From: Saturnia japonica
Taxonomy: Eukaryota > Arthropoda > Insecta > Lepidoptera > Saturniidae
Length of the DNA stretch: 64,000 nt
Reading direction: 5' to 3'
Assembly: GCA_033032175.1 (NCBI GenBank)
Contig: CM065311.1
Location: 4,209,190-4,273,189 of the forward strand
Positions 19,990 to 32,289 of this stretch are shown piece by piece; positions within the stretch are counted from its first letter, which is position 1, and each line of letters begins with the position of its first letter. The position numbers and the translations under genes were made by a program. Below the pieces are notes generated by a model. The model was not told the origin of the DNA, ran no database searches, and worked only from the letters and a program-made list of their open reading frames with translations.

Positions 19990-20785
19990 TAGAATAAGAG
20001 GTATCCGGGGTATAGAAATACTTTCACATGCTCCGCCTGCTCCACCGGGAGCATCTACAAATACCATTTATACCAAAGCACTATCTATGCTGCGACACAA
20101 ACTATCGACTATTAAACGCGTTTTTCAGCTAATCTGGTGACATCAGTTTGTAAAGTTTTGGCCAGTTGTACAGGGTCGTAGTTTTTTTTCAATCGCATAA
20201 TCTCTGTTAATGCTTTCACCATCAAATGATGGCTCGGGCAAGCCATATTGAGAAATAGGATTAACCCCCAATAAATATAGCTATATCTTGAATAGCCATC
20301 AAACAACGATTCAAGTGACTTTTATTTAACCTCTCATTAACTGCGTTGTCATTAGTTAGTTGTGCGTGCTTAAAAAGCCCTCAGCTAATTTGTCCTAATA
20401 TTTATTCCACAAATGTGCGGCATCTGAAAGTGCACAAAACACCAGCCTGACTGCAAACAAATGGCGCAACTGATGAGGACTTTCACTAATACTTGCTTCG
20501 GACAAAGCGTCATCGCAGTGTTGATCACCATCTAGTAAGTGACGTGCCCGGCAAGCCGCTTGGTAAGTAGGGTATACAATATTATGAATTTTTCGGAGCT
20601 CGGCAAAAGAAGTAGGGCCTCGAACAGTGCGCAGAAGTAAGCATAGATAAAAGCATTCAGAGATATTCGGTGTCAATATTTATAATGTGTTCTTTAAAAA
20701 TACCTGGTTCAATAGCTACAGCTGTTCCGCGTCTTCTGCGGTTAAAAATACCCTGTTGTTTATTATAAGTATAACATAATGGACC
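19990..20785 (-). pseudogene. Helitron Rep/helicase fragment
   Basis: Minus-strand frames, in order, follow the linker between the Rep and Pif1-like helicase domains of Helitrons. 'RRRRGTAVAIEPGIF' (about 20690-20745) comes first. Then 'ECFYLCLLLRTVRGPTSFAE' (about 20595-20655) leads to 'SPHQLRHLFAVRLVFC...LW' up to 20395. Then 'RLKKNYDPVQLAKTLQTDV' (about 20130-20200) is followed by a worn Walker A loop, 'DAPGGAGGA', near 20050, where a functional copy would read GGTGKT. Frameshifts and stops separate these pieces, and the helicase core beyond Walker A is missing. Helitrons move by rolling-circle replication; this copy is dead. Confidence 0.75.
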
Positions 20786-20796
20786 TTCGTTGTACA

Positions 20797-21310
20797 GGGT
20801 GGGCCAGAAAGATTTGCGAAGTTTAAAAAGTAATTTAAAAAAACTAAATATAATACACATACACATCTTTATTTCAATTAAAATAAACATCTGGGAAACT
20901 TATTTCTTAAAAATTACATCGTTCAGGTGTGCACCATCCCGCTGCAAACATTCCTCGAATCTGAACCTCAAATTGGTAAAAACTTGCTGACACATTGCCC
21001 GAGGAATAGCTGCCATTTCTTCTCGGATATTTATCTTCAACTGGTTAATCGTGGCTGTGTTATTGGAGTAGACTCTACTTTTCAGGTATCAGGTATAGAC
21101 CAGGATTACGTTGTACTGAAACTATAAGTTGTTCAATTGTGTCTTCCGTTCTTGTTGACCTTGGGCGTCCCGCAGGCTTCTGTTTGAAATTCGAACCAGT
21201 AGCTTCGAACTTTCTGACCTACGATCGAATCACACTTTCCTTCGGGCACTGATTTACGTCATGTAATCCAAACTCACGCTGAAATAAACGTCGAACAATA
21301 GCGCACGAAT
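20797..21310 (-). pseudogene. DUF4817/DDE-type transposon, internally deleted
   Basis: Minus strand: 21120-21310 encodes the N-terminal HTH region ('FQREFGLHDV', 'GRPRSTRTEDTIEQLIVSV'). 20895-21065 encodes the extreme C-terminus ('IREEMAAIPRAMCQQVFTNL', 'EECLQRDGAHLNDVIF'). The catalytic core is deleted at about 21085. The outer end at 20797 begins CAGGGTGGGCCAGAAAG, a terminus typical of this Tc1/mariner-related group. It lies beside the Helitron remnant. Confidence 0.65.
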
Positions 21311-21885
21311 CGCAATTTTTATTTTTATTTTATGTTATTTTTATGTTTAATGTTTTGGAAACTAATTCTTAAAACATTTTAACCGAAATTTAATTCAGGT
21401 GTTGTAATAAAATAAAACCTTTTTCTGTGCTTTTGTTTTGTTTTATTACGAATGTATATTATTATATTATATACAGCATCGTAATATTACTAAACGTGGT
21501 TTGAATGTTCTCTTACCAATGGTACATAATATCATGCATTGTAGTTTTTCAAAACAAATTACTTTGAAATGTTTTGTTTGTGTGATTTTGGCAACGACGC
21601 GCGACTTAGCGGTCCCGATACTGTGATACACGAGGTACCCCTACCAGTTCCTATTACTCTTTTTTCAAAGTTATGGTTGCATTCACGGTAGGTTAAAGAG
21701 GCCTCGAAACCTCGATACCATTAATATTAAAATGCACTCAGCTATATGTAATTCGTAAAAATCAAAGATTTCTTAACTTTCAATGATTTCTTTGTAACTT
21801 CAATCACAATATTTTTTTTATGATTTTACACAGTATTGTAGTTGTATAACAAATTAATTAAAATTAAGTCTAAACAATACTAAAA
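21311..21885. other. Non-coding stretch, nothing recognised
   Basis: AT-rich; the frame at 21438-21626 has no features. Confidence 0.4.
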
Positions 21886-22608
21886 TGGTTGGGCGAAGAG
21901 TACACATCAGGGATGTTCGATATCCATCGATACTATGGAAATATCGATGTTAGGCTCTGTAAAACCTTGATACATCGATGTTAGAAAGATAAACATTGAA
22001 TATTGATATTTCCAGATTTGTGTGTTGTACATTAGAGTTTAAGGATCGGATTTAGGAGTGAGGCGTATTTATCAGAACAGGTTAAAATAACAGGTATTTA
22101 CAATTAACAATTTGGAACTGTTATCTAATATCAGAAAAAGCTGTTACTAAATACTAGGCTGTTCCATATAATAGTTAGGCGTATTTATCGGAACAGATTA
22201 ATACAACAGGTGTTTCTGAGTAACAACTCGTAACTGTTACCTGTAAAACGAACAGGCTGTTCTTGCGTACCTGTTCCAGAGAGTGTTACTGTTTCAGTTC
22301 GGAACATGCTTTTCTGTGTTCTAGCGTAAGGATGTATATAATAAATTATTGATTGATGAATTGGTTGATGGATTATTTGATGGATTTATTGATGATGAGT
22401 TGATTTGATGAATGGATTGATTGATAGTGCATACGATTTCGAGTTGCCTATATATACTTAACTATGGTTACAAGTGTTATACTAGTATATTATATCCCTA
22501 GATCGGATGTGGGATGTGGCTCATGTGGCACCCAAAAAAGCTCGTCCACTTGACTAGCATCAAAACATCGATGTCAATATCGATATTTCCTCAACATCAC
22601 CCAACCAT
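21886..22608. repeat. Possible MITE with ATCGAT-rich ends and an internal tandem duplication
   Basis: The left end (ATGGTTGGGCGA) and right end (inverted: ATGGTTGGGTGA) are similar, and both sides are rich in ATCGAT palindromes. Inside, 22055-22165 and 22172-22270 are a diverged direct duplication ('AGGCGTATTTATC.GAACAG'). A GATT/GATG microsatellite runs at 22345-22425. The element status is tentative. Confidence 0.4.
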
Positions 22609-22679
22609 AACGCACGTATATTAAATAAAGTGTATAGGTTTACAACAATTGGTGCAATTTCACAAAATGTACAGTGTTG

Positions 22680-25600
22680 GGGGTTGGTGCTGCTCACCTC
22701 CGTAGGCTTTACTCTCGAGACCCTATACGTGACCCTCGGGAGGTGCTAAACGAGTAGCCCGTCCGGTGGAGGCTTCGGCCGTGGTTTGTCACCACCCTCC
22801 GAATTAAGCCACAACGCCAAATGATTCGTCGTGTTCCGGTGTACCGTTCGGAAAAACCAGCCTTTACGGGAGAATGATTGAGGATAGTTGTGTGGTGGTC
22901 TCTGCCTGAGTGTCCTATCAGCAATGCATCATTTGTGTGCTGTGTCGTTAGTCCCGCTACACCTCGTCTTTAAAACGTTCTCTCACAATTCACTCAAATT
23001 ATTATGAAAAAGTCAAGAAAAAAGAGAAAGGTTAAACAGCGGCTGCACTTCCTCCTTTTAAAAGTGCACTTCATTAACATCAGAGGATTGCACTGTAATA
23101 TCAATGCAGTCCATTATCATCTAAAGACTAACAGGCCGCACCTCCTCTTCTTCACAGAGTCGCAGATACGATGTCCTTCTGATGGAGCTTATCTCGATTA
23201 CCCTGGGTACTCCTTAGAGCACAATTTTAAACAGCGCGATGGCGTCTGTGTCTATGCCCGAGATGACATATGCTGTTGGTCTCCGTAATCTTGAAGACTC
23301 CCGGTTTTCAACTTTATGGGTATTAGTAGACTCCGGTACCGAGAAGACCATTTACATTGGAGTCTATCGTTCGCACACTGGAGATCAGGAGACAACCAGA
23401 TTGTTTGAGCACCTAAGCGAGGCAGCAGAAGTGGCCCAACAACGCTACCCTTCTGCACAGATGGTATTCTTGGGAGATTTTAATGCCCATCACCAAGATT
23501 GGCTATACCCCTATCTGAAAACTGATCATGCTGAGAGTGAGGCACATAAATTTTCTCTTTCACTGGACCTCTCTCAGATGGTCAACCAAGCGACGCGAGT
23601 ACCCGACGTTGATAGCCACACTGCTAACTGTCTGGACCTTCTGCTGACAACGGATCCAGATAGATTTTCCATCATGGTCTCAGCTCCATTGGGAAGTTCT
23701 GACCACTGCCTGATTAAGTGTATTTCTTCATACTCCCTTCCAGATGCAAGCCCTAGGGGCATGAGAAGGGTATGGCGATATAAGTCAGCGGATTGGGATG
23801 AATTGCGTCACTTCCTAGCATCTTATCCTTGGCTGAAAACATGCTTCCTGTCACCAGATCTGTCGAGCTGCGCTTCTGCCATTTCCGACGTGTTGAGTCG
23901 GGCTATGGAATATTTTATACCATATGCCGACGTACCACTCGGGGGCGTTGCTCGCCCGTGTTCAAGTATTAGCTTTTCGAGAGTGGACTGAGTCACGTTG
24001 CCAAAAATCTCCGGATTTGAAAGATAAAAAGAAAGCCTTCAATAAAGCCAACAAGTTCAGTAAGAAAGTTCTGCGAAAAGCTCGCTTTGACCACATTGGT
24101 CGCATTGGAGCCAAGCTTGCTACTTATCCCTCAGGAACCAAAGCTTTTTGGTCTCTTGCGTAGTCGGTCAAAGTAATCTTTCTTAGGCCCTCGCTTCCAC
24201 CCTTGATTAAATTTGATGGTACGCTGGCTCATTCTGCAGCTGAAAAGGCAAACATTTTTGCTAGCCAATTTGCGAATAATTCACATCTGGATGCTGGTTC
24301 TAGCATTCCGCCCACAATACTTTTGTGCGCTTCAACAATGCCGGAAATTGTAATCCGCACTAATGACGTATGAAGAGTGCTTCTAAATCTAGATGTGAAT
24401 AAAGCCAGTGGCCCGATGGCATTCCATCAAGAGTATTTAAATACTGCGCACCTAAGTTGGCTCCTATTTTGACATGCCTTTTCCGCCTCTCTCTGGAATT
24501 CGGTATTGTTCCAAAGTCTTGGAAGCTTGCAAACGTCAAGCCAGTTTCTAAAAAGGGAAGCCGAGCTGACCCATCTAACTACCGCCCAATTGCCATAACC
24601 TCATTTTTTTGCAAATATATATATTTATTTATTTCAGATTTACATCCAATATTGTTAGTTAACTTAGCCTATGTTAGTAAGGACAAAAACAAATTTTACA
24701 AATATTTACACACACAAGCAAAATCAGTAATTTGCATAGGTACACACGCTTTTAATTAATTCAGTCCAATGGTGAAGGGACAAACTATCCGGTCTATTCG
24801 ATAATATCTTCAGGACACCATTAAAGCTACCGCACAGTCGATTCATCATGGGAAATGCTTTCAAAGGAATAATCGCGTAAAAATCTTCAACGCGCGCCTC
24901 AGCAAACATCCCTGATGCGCTACAGTACCGAGGCAGCCCCAACAATGCTCTGAACACATTATTGTACTGTATACGCAAAGCATTGTAGGCAAGCTGAGTA
25001 TATGTGGTCCAGGGGTTGCTAGTATAGAAGCACTGACAGTAGAAGCAAAGTAATGGAGCGGATATTAAATAAGCAGCTTTTGGAATACCTAGAGCTTAAC
25101 GATATTCTTAGTGATCGTCAGTACGGCTTTCGACAAAAACGATCAACTGGGGATCTCCTAGTATATGCCATCCATTACTGGGGTGAGGCAATTGAGAAAC
25201 ATGGAGAGGCTGTTGCTGTCTCTTTAGGTGTTAATAAAGCGTTTGATAGGGTCTGGCACGCAAATCTCTTAAGCAAGCTCCGGGCTTATGAAATCTCTGA
25301 TCGCCTGCGAACCTGGACCAGTATTTTTCTGAAGGACCGGACAATACAAGTGGTTGTTGATGGCTGCTCGTCTGACCCCATGACTATAAATGCCGGAGTT
25401 CTTCAGGGATCTGTACTCTCAGCGACACTATTCCTGCTGCACATCAACGATATGCTAAAATCCGATATTTTTGGGTACGCAGATGATAGCACTGTAACTG
25501 AGAGGTACTTATCCAATCCGCAGACTAATTTACAGGAGGTCCATAATGAGAGAGAGGCCATGGTCGAACGCTTGCATCTGAACCTTAGGTTCGTATCCGA

Positions 25601-26350
25601 CTGGGGTGAGGCGAACTTGGTCAGGTTTAATGCTGAAAAAACTCAGGCATGTCTGTTCTCAGCTAAACGGAGTCCATTTCTCCTGACTCCTACTTTTCGG
25701 AGGGGCTTCCCTTCAGGTTGTAGGACAACCTTGAGCTCCTCGGTGTCCAACTAACATCTGATCTCAACTTTGGGCGATCGATCGAGATAAAGGCGAGAAC
25801 AGCTGCCAAGAAATTGGGTATCCTCTTCAAGGTTAAGCGGTATTTCACACCGAACCAGCTTCTAAGCTTGTATGAAGCACAGGTACGCTCTTGTGTGGAA
25901 TATTGCTGTCACCTATGGGATGGATCAGCTAAATATCAGTTGGCCGCTCTCGATTCCATTGAGCACCGAGGTCGTCGACTTGTTGGAGATGAAGCACTGA
26001 TGAAGTCGAAATTGCTCAGTCTAGAGCATCGTCGTAAGGTAGCTTGCCTCTCACTTTTTTACAGGATTATTACACAAGAGTTGCACGATTTAATTCCACT
26101 CAATCCGTTCCACCATAGGACAACTAGACGCCGTGAGGGATTCTACCCTTATGTCGTGGAAATTCCCCTGATTCACACGAAGCCTTATGCTTCGTCGTTC
26201 ATTATGCGAACGGCAAAGAAGTGGAATTCACTCCCGTCATCTGTTTTCCCATCCACCTATAACTTGAGAGTCTTCAAGCGAAGAGTGAATAGGCATTTAA
26301 TAGGTAAGCGCGATACATCGTCGGCCACATCTTTACTTTTCATCTGGTAA
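22680..26350 (+). pseudogene. Non-LTR retrotransposon with AP-endonuclease and reverse transcriptase, decayed
   Basis: About 22680-22990 is a GC-rich 5' region. The endonuclease starts near 23050 ('FINIRGLHCNINAVHYHLK', 'FFTESQ') and continues in the next frame at 23239-23991 ('VFLGDFNAHHQDWL', then 'GSSDHCLI' with the catalytic S-D-H). RT begins near 24380 ('NKASGPDGIPS' and 'SNYRPIAITS'), is broken by an insert, and resumes at 25053 ('DRQYGFRQKRSTGDLL', 'GVNKAFDRVWH', catalytic 'GYADD' near 25480). The C-terminal region is 25814-26350. At least four frameshifts make it inactive. The domain order (EN then RT, no RNase H seen) fits jockey/CR1-type LINEs, which copy themselves by target-primed reverse transcription. 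Confidence 0.8.
24616..25044 (-). mobile_element. Second LINE fragment nested antisense inside the first RT gene
   Basis: An insert of about 429 bp is flanked by GCAAA at 24611-24615 and 25045-25049. Removing the insert and one GCAAA restores the host RT frame exactly between motif 2 and the following 'MERILNKQ'. The minus strand of the insert encodes an RT C-terminus ('YNNVFRALLGLPRYCSASGM', 'HHWTELIKSV') and ends in a TATA/TTTATT-rich tail at 24616-24640. It is 5'-truncated, as usual for LINE insertions. Confidence 0.8.
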
Positions 26351-28285
26351 GAATGAGGCCAAGCGCATTCCTATATTGCATAAAAAAAGTGTCTTCTTTT
26401 GGCACACTGCAATCCAACAACAAATTACCAAAAATAATAATATGCGTTTTAAAACCGAGACGGTACCATCCATCGGTTTCTGGCGCAAACAATAGTAAAT
26501 CCAATTACAAACGGCGTTTGTAAATTTGAGAAACTTTTTATCGGAATCTGACAAACGGTTTCATAAAATTACAATTTGTGTAGAGGATATACACAAAAAT
26601 TGTAAAATTACAAAACTTTTTTGTAGGTTTCTTCATATATCTAGGAAATTTACTCATATATACTATTTCCATTACTTTATTTTCTCGATGACAGTTCTAA
26701 TTTGATAGTTGTAGTGTTGGGACCAAAAAGTAATGATATCGATAACTCATCGAGTGACAGTGACGATTCATCAGATTTTGATTAAAATAAATAAATAAAG
26801 ATTAGCTGTCGTTATAATTATGTATTTCGTTTCATTGTCGAGTACCTACCTATACCTACTTATTTGACAACAGCTTCGAAAATTTTGAAGAAGTTGGCAT
26901 TATCAATCAAGAATTAATAAGTGTAACATCTTGTAATGAAATATAATATTAGTTAATAAATTTGTACAAAGTATCCGGCAGTAGTTTAGTTTCTTACATT
27001 TTAAAAAAAAATCGGGTCTGTTATCGTGTTACGTTTATCGATATAGCTCCATCCCTATCAGTTTCTCCGACTCTGGTATAACCTTGTACGGGTTTTTTTG
27101 GCGGGGTTTTAAAGTGACATATTGTAGTTTTTATTTTTAATTCATTCACTTAGGTTTTTGACCCTATATTATGTAATATTGGTGGCCTTTTGCGTGATAT
27201 AGTTTGGTTTTTGTGCATAAGTGAAGTGGATTATAAATATAAGCTCAAGCATTCATTCTGAAGTCCCACAAAATCTTCCTAGAAAGTTCTAAGGGAGCCA
27301 CCATCTTGTTAGGATACTGAATCGTCATAACACATGACACTATAATTCACTCGATAATGGCAGTAATGGTCTTCATTAAAGAGGACCTGTTGCTAAGTTA
27401 GGAAGAAGAAGAAGAAGAATCTTGTACGTGTGTAAACGTCATATTTTTATAAAATAATGCATACATAATGTAAAAAAGACGCTCGTTCAAGTTTTCACAG
27501 GAGCTGTCATCGAGAAAATAAAGAAATGGAAATGGTATAGTATTATAATTTTAGCATACACTGTTTTGTAATTTTACTCATACTTTGGTCTGTAAAACGA
27601 TTGTAATACTTATAAACTGAATAATGTTTTATACATTTTTTTATGACCAGTTATTGATTTATTTATTTATAATAAAAACACCAAACTTTACTTTTTGACA
27701 AATTATAGGATTACCTACAAAAAAAAAGATTCTACAAAAATGCAATCTCAATTATAGGAATTTATGTGTCATAAACTCCTATAAATTAATAATAATCATG
27801 TGATTAGTGATTACACATGATGAGCAGTTAGAATAATTAATTAAAAAAGAGCACGAATGAATTTGGAAATGTATTATGAGAAAACAAATAAATTTTAACA
27901 AATTAAACTTAAACAAATTCATTCGAGTTTTAAATATATAATAACAAAACAGATTTCCGTTGAACTTTGACAGTTATCAAACATTAATTTATTGATAACA
28001 TTTTAAAAATCAACATTAAGTCACGATACCTATGCGTATTTATTTGCGATTTTGATATTATAAGAAGACAAGTAATGTATAATTGACTAGCTGACCGCGC
28101 AACTTCGTCTGCTTCATATAAGAGAGAGAGAGAGAGAAAGGGTTAGAGAGAGTGACTCGTAGGCAACGTATTAAAGGTGCCGCCCGCCTCCAACATGATT
28201 CTGCATAATACAAATGCGCTCGTGTTACTTGATCATTATTTTGCTGCCGAGTTATTTTAAGACTGTGATACCTCCTGAGACATTA
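26351..28285. other. Non-coding stretch with microsatellites
   Basis: A (GAA)n run lies at about 27401-27418 and a (GA)n run at about 28122-28138. Near 26710-26785 a short frame ends in a very acidic Ser/Asp tail ('NSSSDSDDSSDFD' and stop), like a protein C-terminus, but no upstream frame supports it. Around 28086 is a 'GACCGCGCAACTTCGTCTGC' repeat phrase. Confidence 0.4.
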
Positions 28286-28289
28286 ATTT

Positions 28290-28560
28290 TAATCAATTAC
28301 TGTAAAGGGCAATTTTGTACAAAATTAAATACTTGTGATGACTAACGTATTTATTTTGATAAGGATTAACACCATGTATATAAAAACACCTGCGCAAATA
28401 ACTTATTATTTTAGAACACATTTTATTACCATAAAAAAGGTATATTGTGTAAACCTTAAAAGATAGATTATATGCTATCGCTAACTTTTTAATAGAAACA
28501 TATCCATTCACGCAGCGCACGCAGTGGGAACTCTCAAAAGGAATAAATTTCCCCCGTTTT
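28290..28560 (+). repeat. Repeat family C, diverged copy
   Basis: It aligns loosely with 36200-36690 through 'AGGATTAA', 'GCGCAAATAA', 'GTAAACCTTA.AAGATAGA' and 'ATGCTATCGC'. More worn than the other copies. Confidence 0.45.
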
Positions 28561-29525
28561 TGAAACATTTTTCATTGATGCGCCGCTCCTATTGGTCGCA
28601 GCGTGATATTATATAGCCTATAATCTTCCTCGATAAATGGGCTACCCAACATTAAAACATTTTTCCATTCGAAGCAGTAGTTCCTGAGATTAGCGTGTTC
28701 AATCAAACAAAAAAACAAACTCTTCAGCTTTATAAGATAGCGGTGAATCACTCATAGTAAGTCAGATCGCTTATACGTATGTATATGCTCGTATGAGCAC
28801 GCATGCACACATTCACACCATAGTAAGTCATTCGTCTGCTATTATCGTCCCGGTGGGCATGATAACTTTTACACCCCGGTGCTGAATATGCTTAAGGCAG
28901 CCCTTTAAATAGTCAATCGCCAAGATATCTAGGGTACTAAGAGACACCCTTAACATAATCTTTTCTGAGGGCTATCAATGTTAAGTAGGTACCCTAGAGA
29001 AGTTTTAAAGGACTAACGACCCAGGAACATGTCTACGGAGTTTCAAGCAGTCCATGGGATCTTAGTTTACTATTAATATTAAGAAATACAAAGTGGTAAG
29101 ATGCTATTATTTTATTTATTTGGAAGTGTTTCGTAACGAGTTCATATAAATTTAAAAATGTCTGATAAATGTCCAATCTGTGTACCGTTTTGCTCTTGGT
29201 TATTTTTGTCAATTATGACAAACATTCGATAAAACATATTATTTTGTTTGCGATTCTCCACAACACTGATAAAATTATCAAATCAACATACCTAAATGAT
29301 ATCATTCGACCATGTACAAAACTATTATGCTGTAAACATAGTCTTTATGAAACTTTGAGTTCAAATATATGCTAATCATTGACTTATGTACTAAGTACTG
29401 AGTATAATACTTAAATTAAAAAGCTCAACAGTTTTTTTTTGTTTGTTTGTACGCGATAATCTGTCGAAATACCAGTCAAATTTGAATATTTATTTTCGAA
29501 TGTATATAGCCTATTTCACTTTATT
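28561..29525. other. Non-coding stretch, nothing recognised
   Basis: No gene; the 68-codon frame at 29169-29375 shows no domain or signal. Confidence 0.4.
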
Positions 29526-29529
29526 GTAG

Positions 29530-29720
29530 AAGGTTATAACTTTACGCTATGAACCTAAGGAGTAGACCAGTGACCATGAACGTGTCAAGCAATCTGGCAA
29601 CGCTGTAGGCAAGTACGGATCATGAGACCAAGGATAGGGTTCAAGATTGTACGCGGTGGAGAGTTTGGTGTACCTAGAGTAACACAGATGAAACCGTTGG
29701 GCACAATGGGCACTGCTAGT
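29530..29720 (+). repeat. Repeat family D, copy 1
   Basis: It matches 59330-59500 through 'TATAACTT.ACG.TATGA', 'CAGT.ACCATGAA', 'GTCAAGCA' and 'GCTGTAGGCAAGTA'. Non-coding. Confidence 0.55.
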
Positions 29721-29889
29721 AGTAGGATACAATAACAGGCGTTTCTAACTTTATTCACGTGTAGATACTATTGTTCCAAGGAAACCACGTGCTTTATCTG
29801 GATGTGGAAGTTTTGCTAACTGATGAAAACCTTCTAAATGTGGTAGAGTTGAAGATATGCTAAACGTATTAATGGAATGTGTGCGGAAT

Positions 29890-30594
29890 AAATCAAAGGG
29901 AAGTCAATATATTGGATGAGCGTTTCCGATTGTTGTAAAGGATCTATTTTTCGTCACAAGTAACAATACGATACATCATTCTCTCGTTATTGTGACGGTT
30001 GAGTAATGTAACGCAGCCCTCAATGCGTGTTTGTTGGTTTGCTTCAGTCAATTCATGCGGTACCCATTTCTCGAGCTTTCTCTTTTCCAATTTGTTTCAA
30101 GTAAATTAAAATTGTTTTATGACTCACACCGAGGCCTGCAGCTAACCCTGACGTGGTTTGCGATGGATCCGATTCCCCGATCACCTTTAATTCTTTATTA
30201 TCAACGTCCGGTCGTCCACGGGGTTTGTTTCGTAAGTCAAAATTTCCAGAAAGAAAACTTTAGAACCAAAAACGTAACGTGCTTTCTTTTACAGTAGTTT
30301 CCCCATAGACATCATTAATCTTTCAAGCTGTTTCTGCAGCGCTGATGCCACGGCAGAACTCATATTCGTAAATAACGTGATTATTTTAAGTTTTCAATTT
30401 TCCATTCATTTTGAAATAACGATGTCAAAGAAAAATCAAATGGTGCAAAAACAAACGAATCACTAAATTCGAAACAAATACACAAGCCTAAACTTGAAAT
30501 AAATTTGAATTCCTAACCAAACGCCCCAGATATTTGAGATCAAAGTGGTCAGTTCAAAAAAAAGCATAACAAAATTTCATATGTAAGAACCTAA
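29890..30594 (-). pseudogene. mariner transposon, 5' half
   Basis: On the minus strand the outer terminal repeat starts at 30594 with TTAGGTTCTTACATATGAAA next to a TA. The N-terminal transposase follows from about 30405 (HTH region, linker, 'LTEANQQT'-like part). The sequence stops soon after the first catalytic Asp ('CDEK' near 29955, followed by an in-frame stop). It is about half the length of a 1.3-kb mariner; the other half is missing. It is the same family as 51803-53119. Confidence 0.75.
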
Positions 30595-30596
30595 TA

Positions 30597-31860
30597 TATT
30601 GTTAGAACCTAACAGTGCTGACATACATTCTGTATACGGCGTGGTCGCTGGCTATTAAAAATATAGTCTGATTAAACAATTAGGGCGACGTAACTTTACG
30701 GGTTAAAGATCAGAAATCCCTAAGAAACAAATCAGAATTTTAGAGTTTATTCGTACATAAGGTAGAAATCCAGCCTAGATCTTATACTTATTTCCTTATA
30801 TCAGTTAAGTTGGGTCGGCACATTATGTTTTTCCTTTCCACTCTTCTTTCAGCTGTAAAATCAGTATTCGCTCCTTTCATACACATATAATTCCTCACAC
30901 AATTTATACATAGCTTCTTCAGTCTTCATTTACTTTATAGCCATTAACTTTCACACTTAAAATCCTTCTAGTTATATAACTTTAATTCCCCCTCATGACT
31001 TGCTCATACCACGCCAAACGATTACCATCTCTAATATACTCATTCCAGATCTTATCCATATAATTAATATTAGAAATCACTTCCCTAACGTCAGCCTACA
31101 ATTTACAAACATGTGATTAGTGCATAACTATGGGAGTAAACCTTTCGAATCATTTATCTTGGAACTTCTAATAAGACGGCCCATATCATTTTGTAAAACA
31201 AAGTCATGTTCACATTCTTCAATTTTATAAAAAGATGTTTATTTTATTTTACTTGCTTCAACAACCACATAGGTGCACACAACCAACTTTTATTTTCTGT
31301 ACATCTAGGAAGTATTATCTATTTTTCCAATGATATGAATATAATTTCCCTCCTTTTACTATTTTACAATAAACTGAAATGCACCGAAAATTTGGATGTT
31401 AAGGTTATAAATTAGGTATTCAATATTTTTATTACTTTTATTATTTCATCTGAATCTTTCTCTGTACGTATATTTTTGTTAATACATACTTTTGGTTACT
31501 TTAATTTATAATACAATATCTACTGATTGGATCACGGTTGACGTGTGTATCCACATTATACCCATTGCATACACTATTTACCATAGTTATTCTGATTATT
31601 TAAATTATTATCAAGATTATAAGCTTTATACTATCACGTTTAAATCTTGAGATATGATGTACCTATTAAAAGTAATTTAATCTTACATTGTTTATTTTTT
31701 ATTAATATGTAAATGTAACTATCCGGTTTTGCTCCTAAAATAATGCGTGCAATGAAATCAAAGATTAGAAGAGATATGTAATGTTATCATGAAATAAAAG
31801 TATATATTTATCATATCAAATGTCATTGATATTCATCAGGTTTCTTTGCATTTTGGTAAA
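30597..31860. other. Non-coding stretch, nothing recognised
   Basis: AT-rich, with no open frame above about 70 codons that shows any feature. Confidence 0.4.
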
Positions 31861-32071
31861 GTACCTTTACTGAGGCTGTTTGTTGCAGTTGAGGTGCGAT
31901 GTCAGGCTCTTTGATATTACTGTCAGGGCTCCGGAGCTTGAGAGCGCCCCCTTCGCACCGTATACTGGCCTAACCAAAAAAATGAACAAGCACACGAGAA
32001 CGGGCGAGCCGCATTCCTCGACTGGGTCGACGGCACGGCTGGCCCCGCGCGCGCTCGTGCGCTCCGCTTCC

Positions 32072-32289
32072 TCAGTCGTTCGCGTGCGTCGTTCGTGATA
32101 ACTCGCCTATGTGTTATCCGCTTCTTGTCGCGTGCTGTGTTTACAATAGTGTTGTTATTGTTACTGAAGGAGTTTTTTTTAGAAACAGTGTTTTCATTAT
32201 TAAAGTAACCGTTGTGTATAATAAGTTTATATAAATATTACTGTTAAACTGTGGATAACGAGCGGAGCAACGGCAGGCGACGATTTCAG
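32072..32289 (+). promoter_or_regulatory. Candidate promoter and 5' untranslated exon of a host gene
   Basis: A CpG-rich block (31900-32100) leads to an initiator-like TCAGTCG at 32072. The next 218 bases end in a good splice donor, TTTCAG|GTAGTG at 32289/32290. It has no long frame, so it would be a 5' UTR exon. It could feed the coding exon at 44378. Inferred from composition and consensus only. Confidence 0.35.

Noticed and set aside
22709..22924. Minus-strand 71-codon frame
   Set aside because: It is antisense to the GC-rich 5' region of the plus-strand LINE.
26690..26785. Acidic Ser/Asp-rich C-terminal-like frame ending in a stop
   Set aside because: Only about 30-40 codons with no supporting upstream frame; mentioned in the stretch description only.
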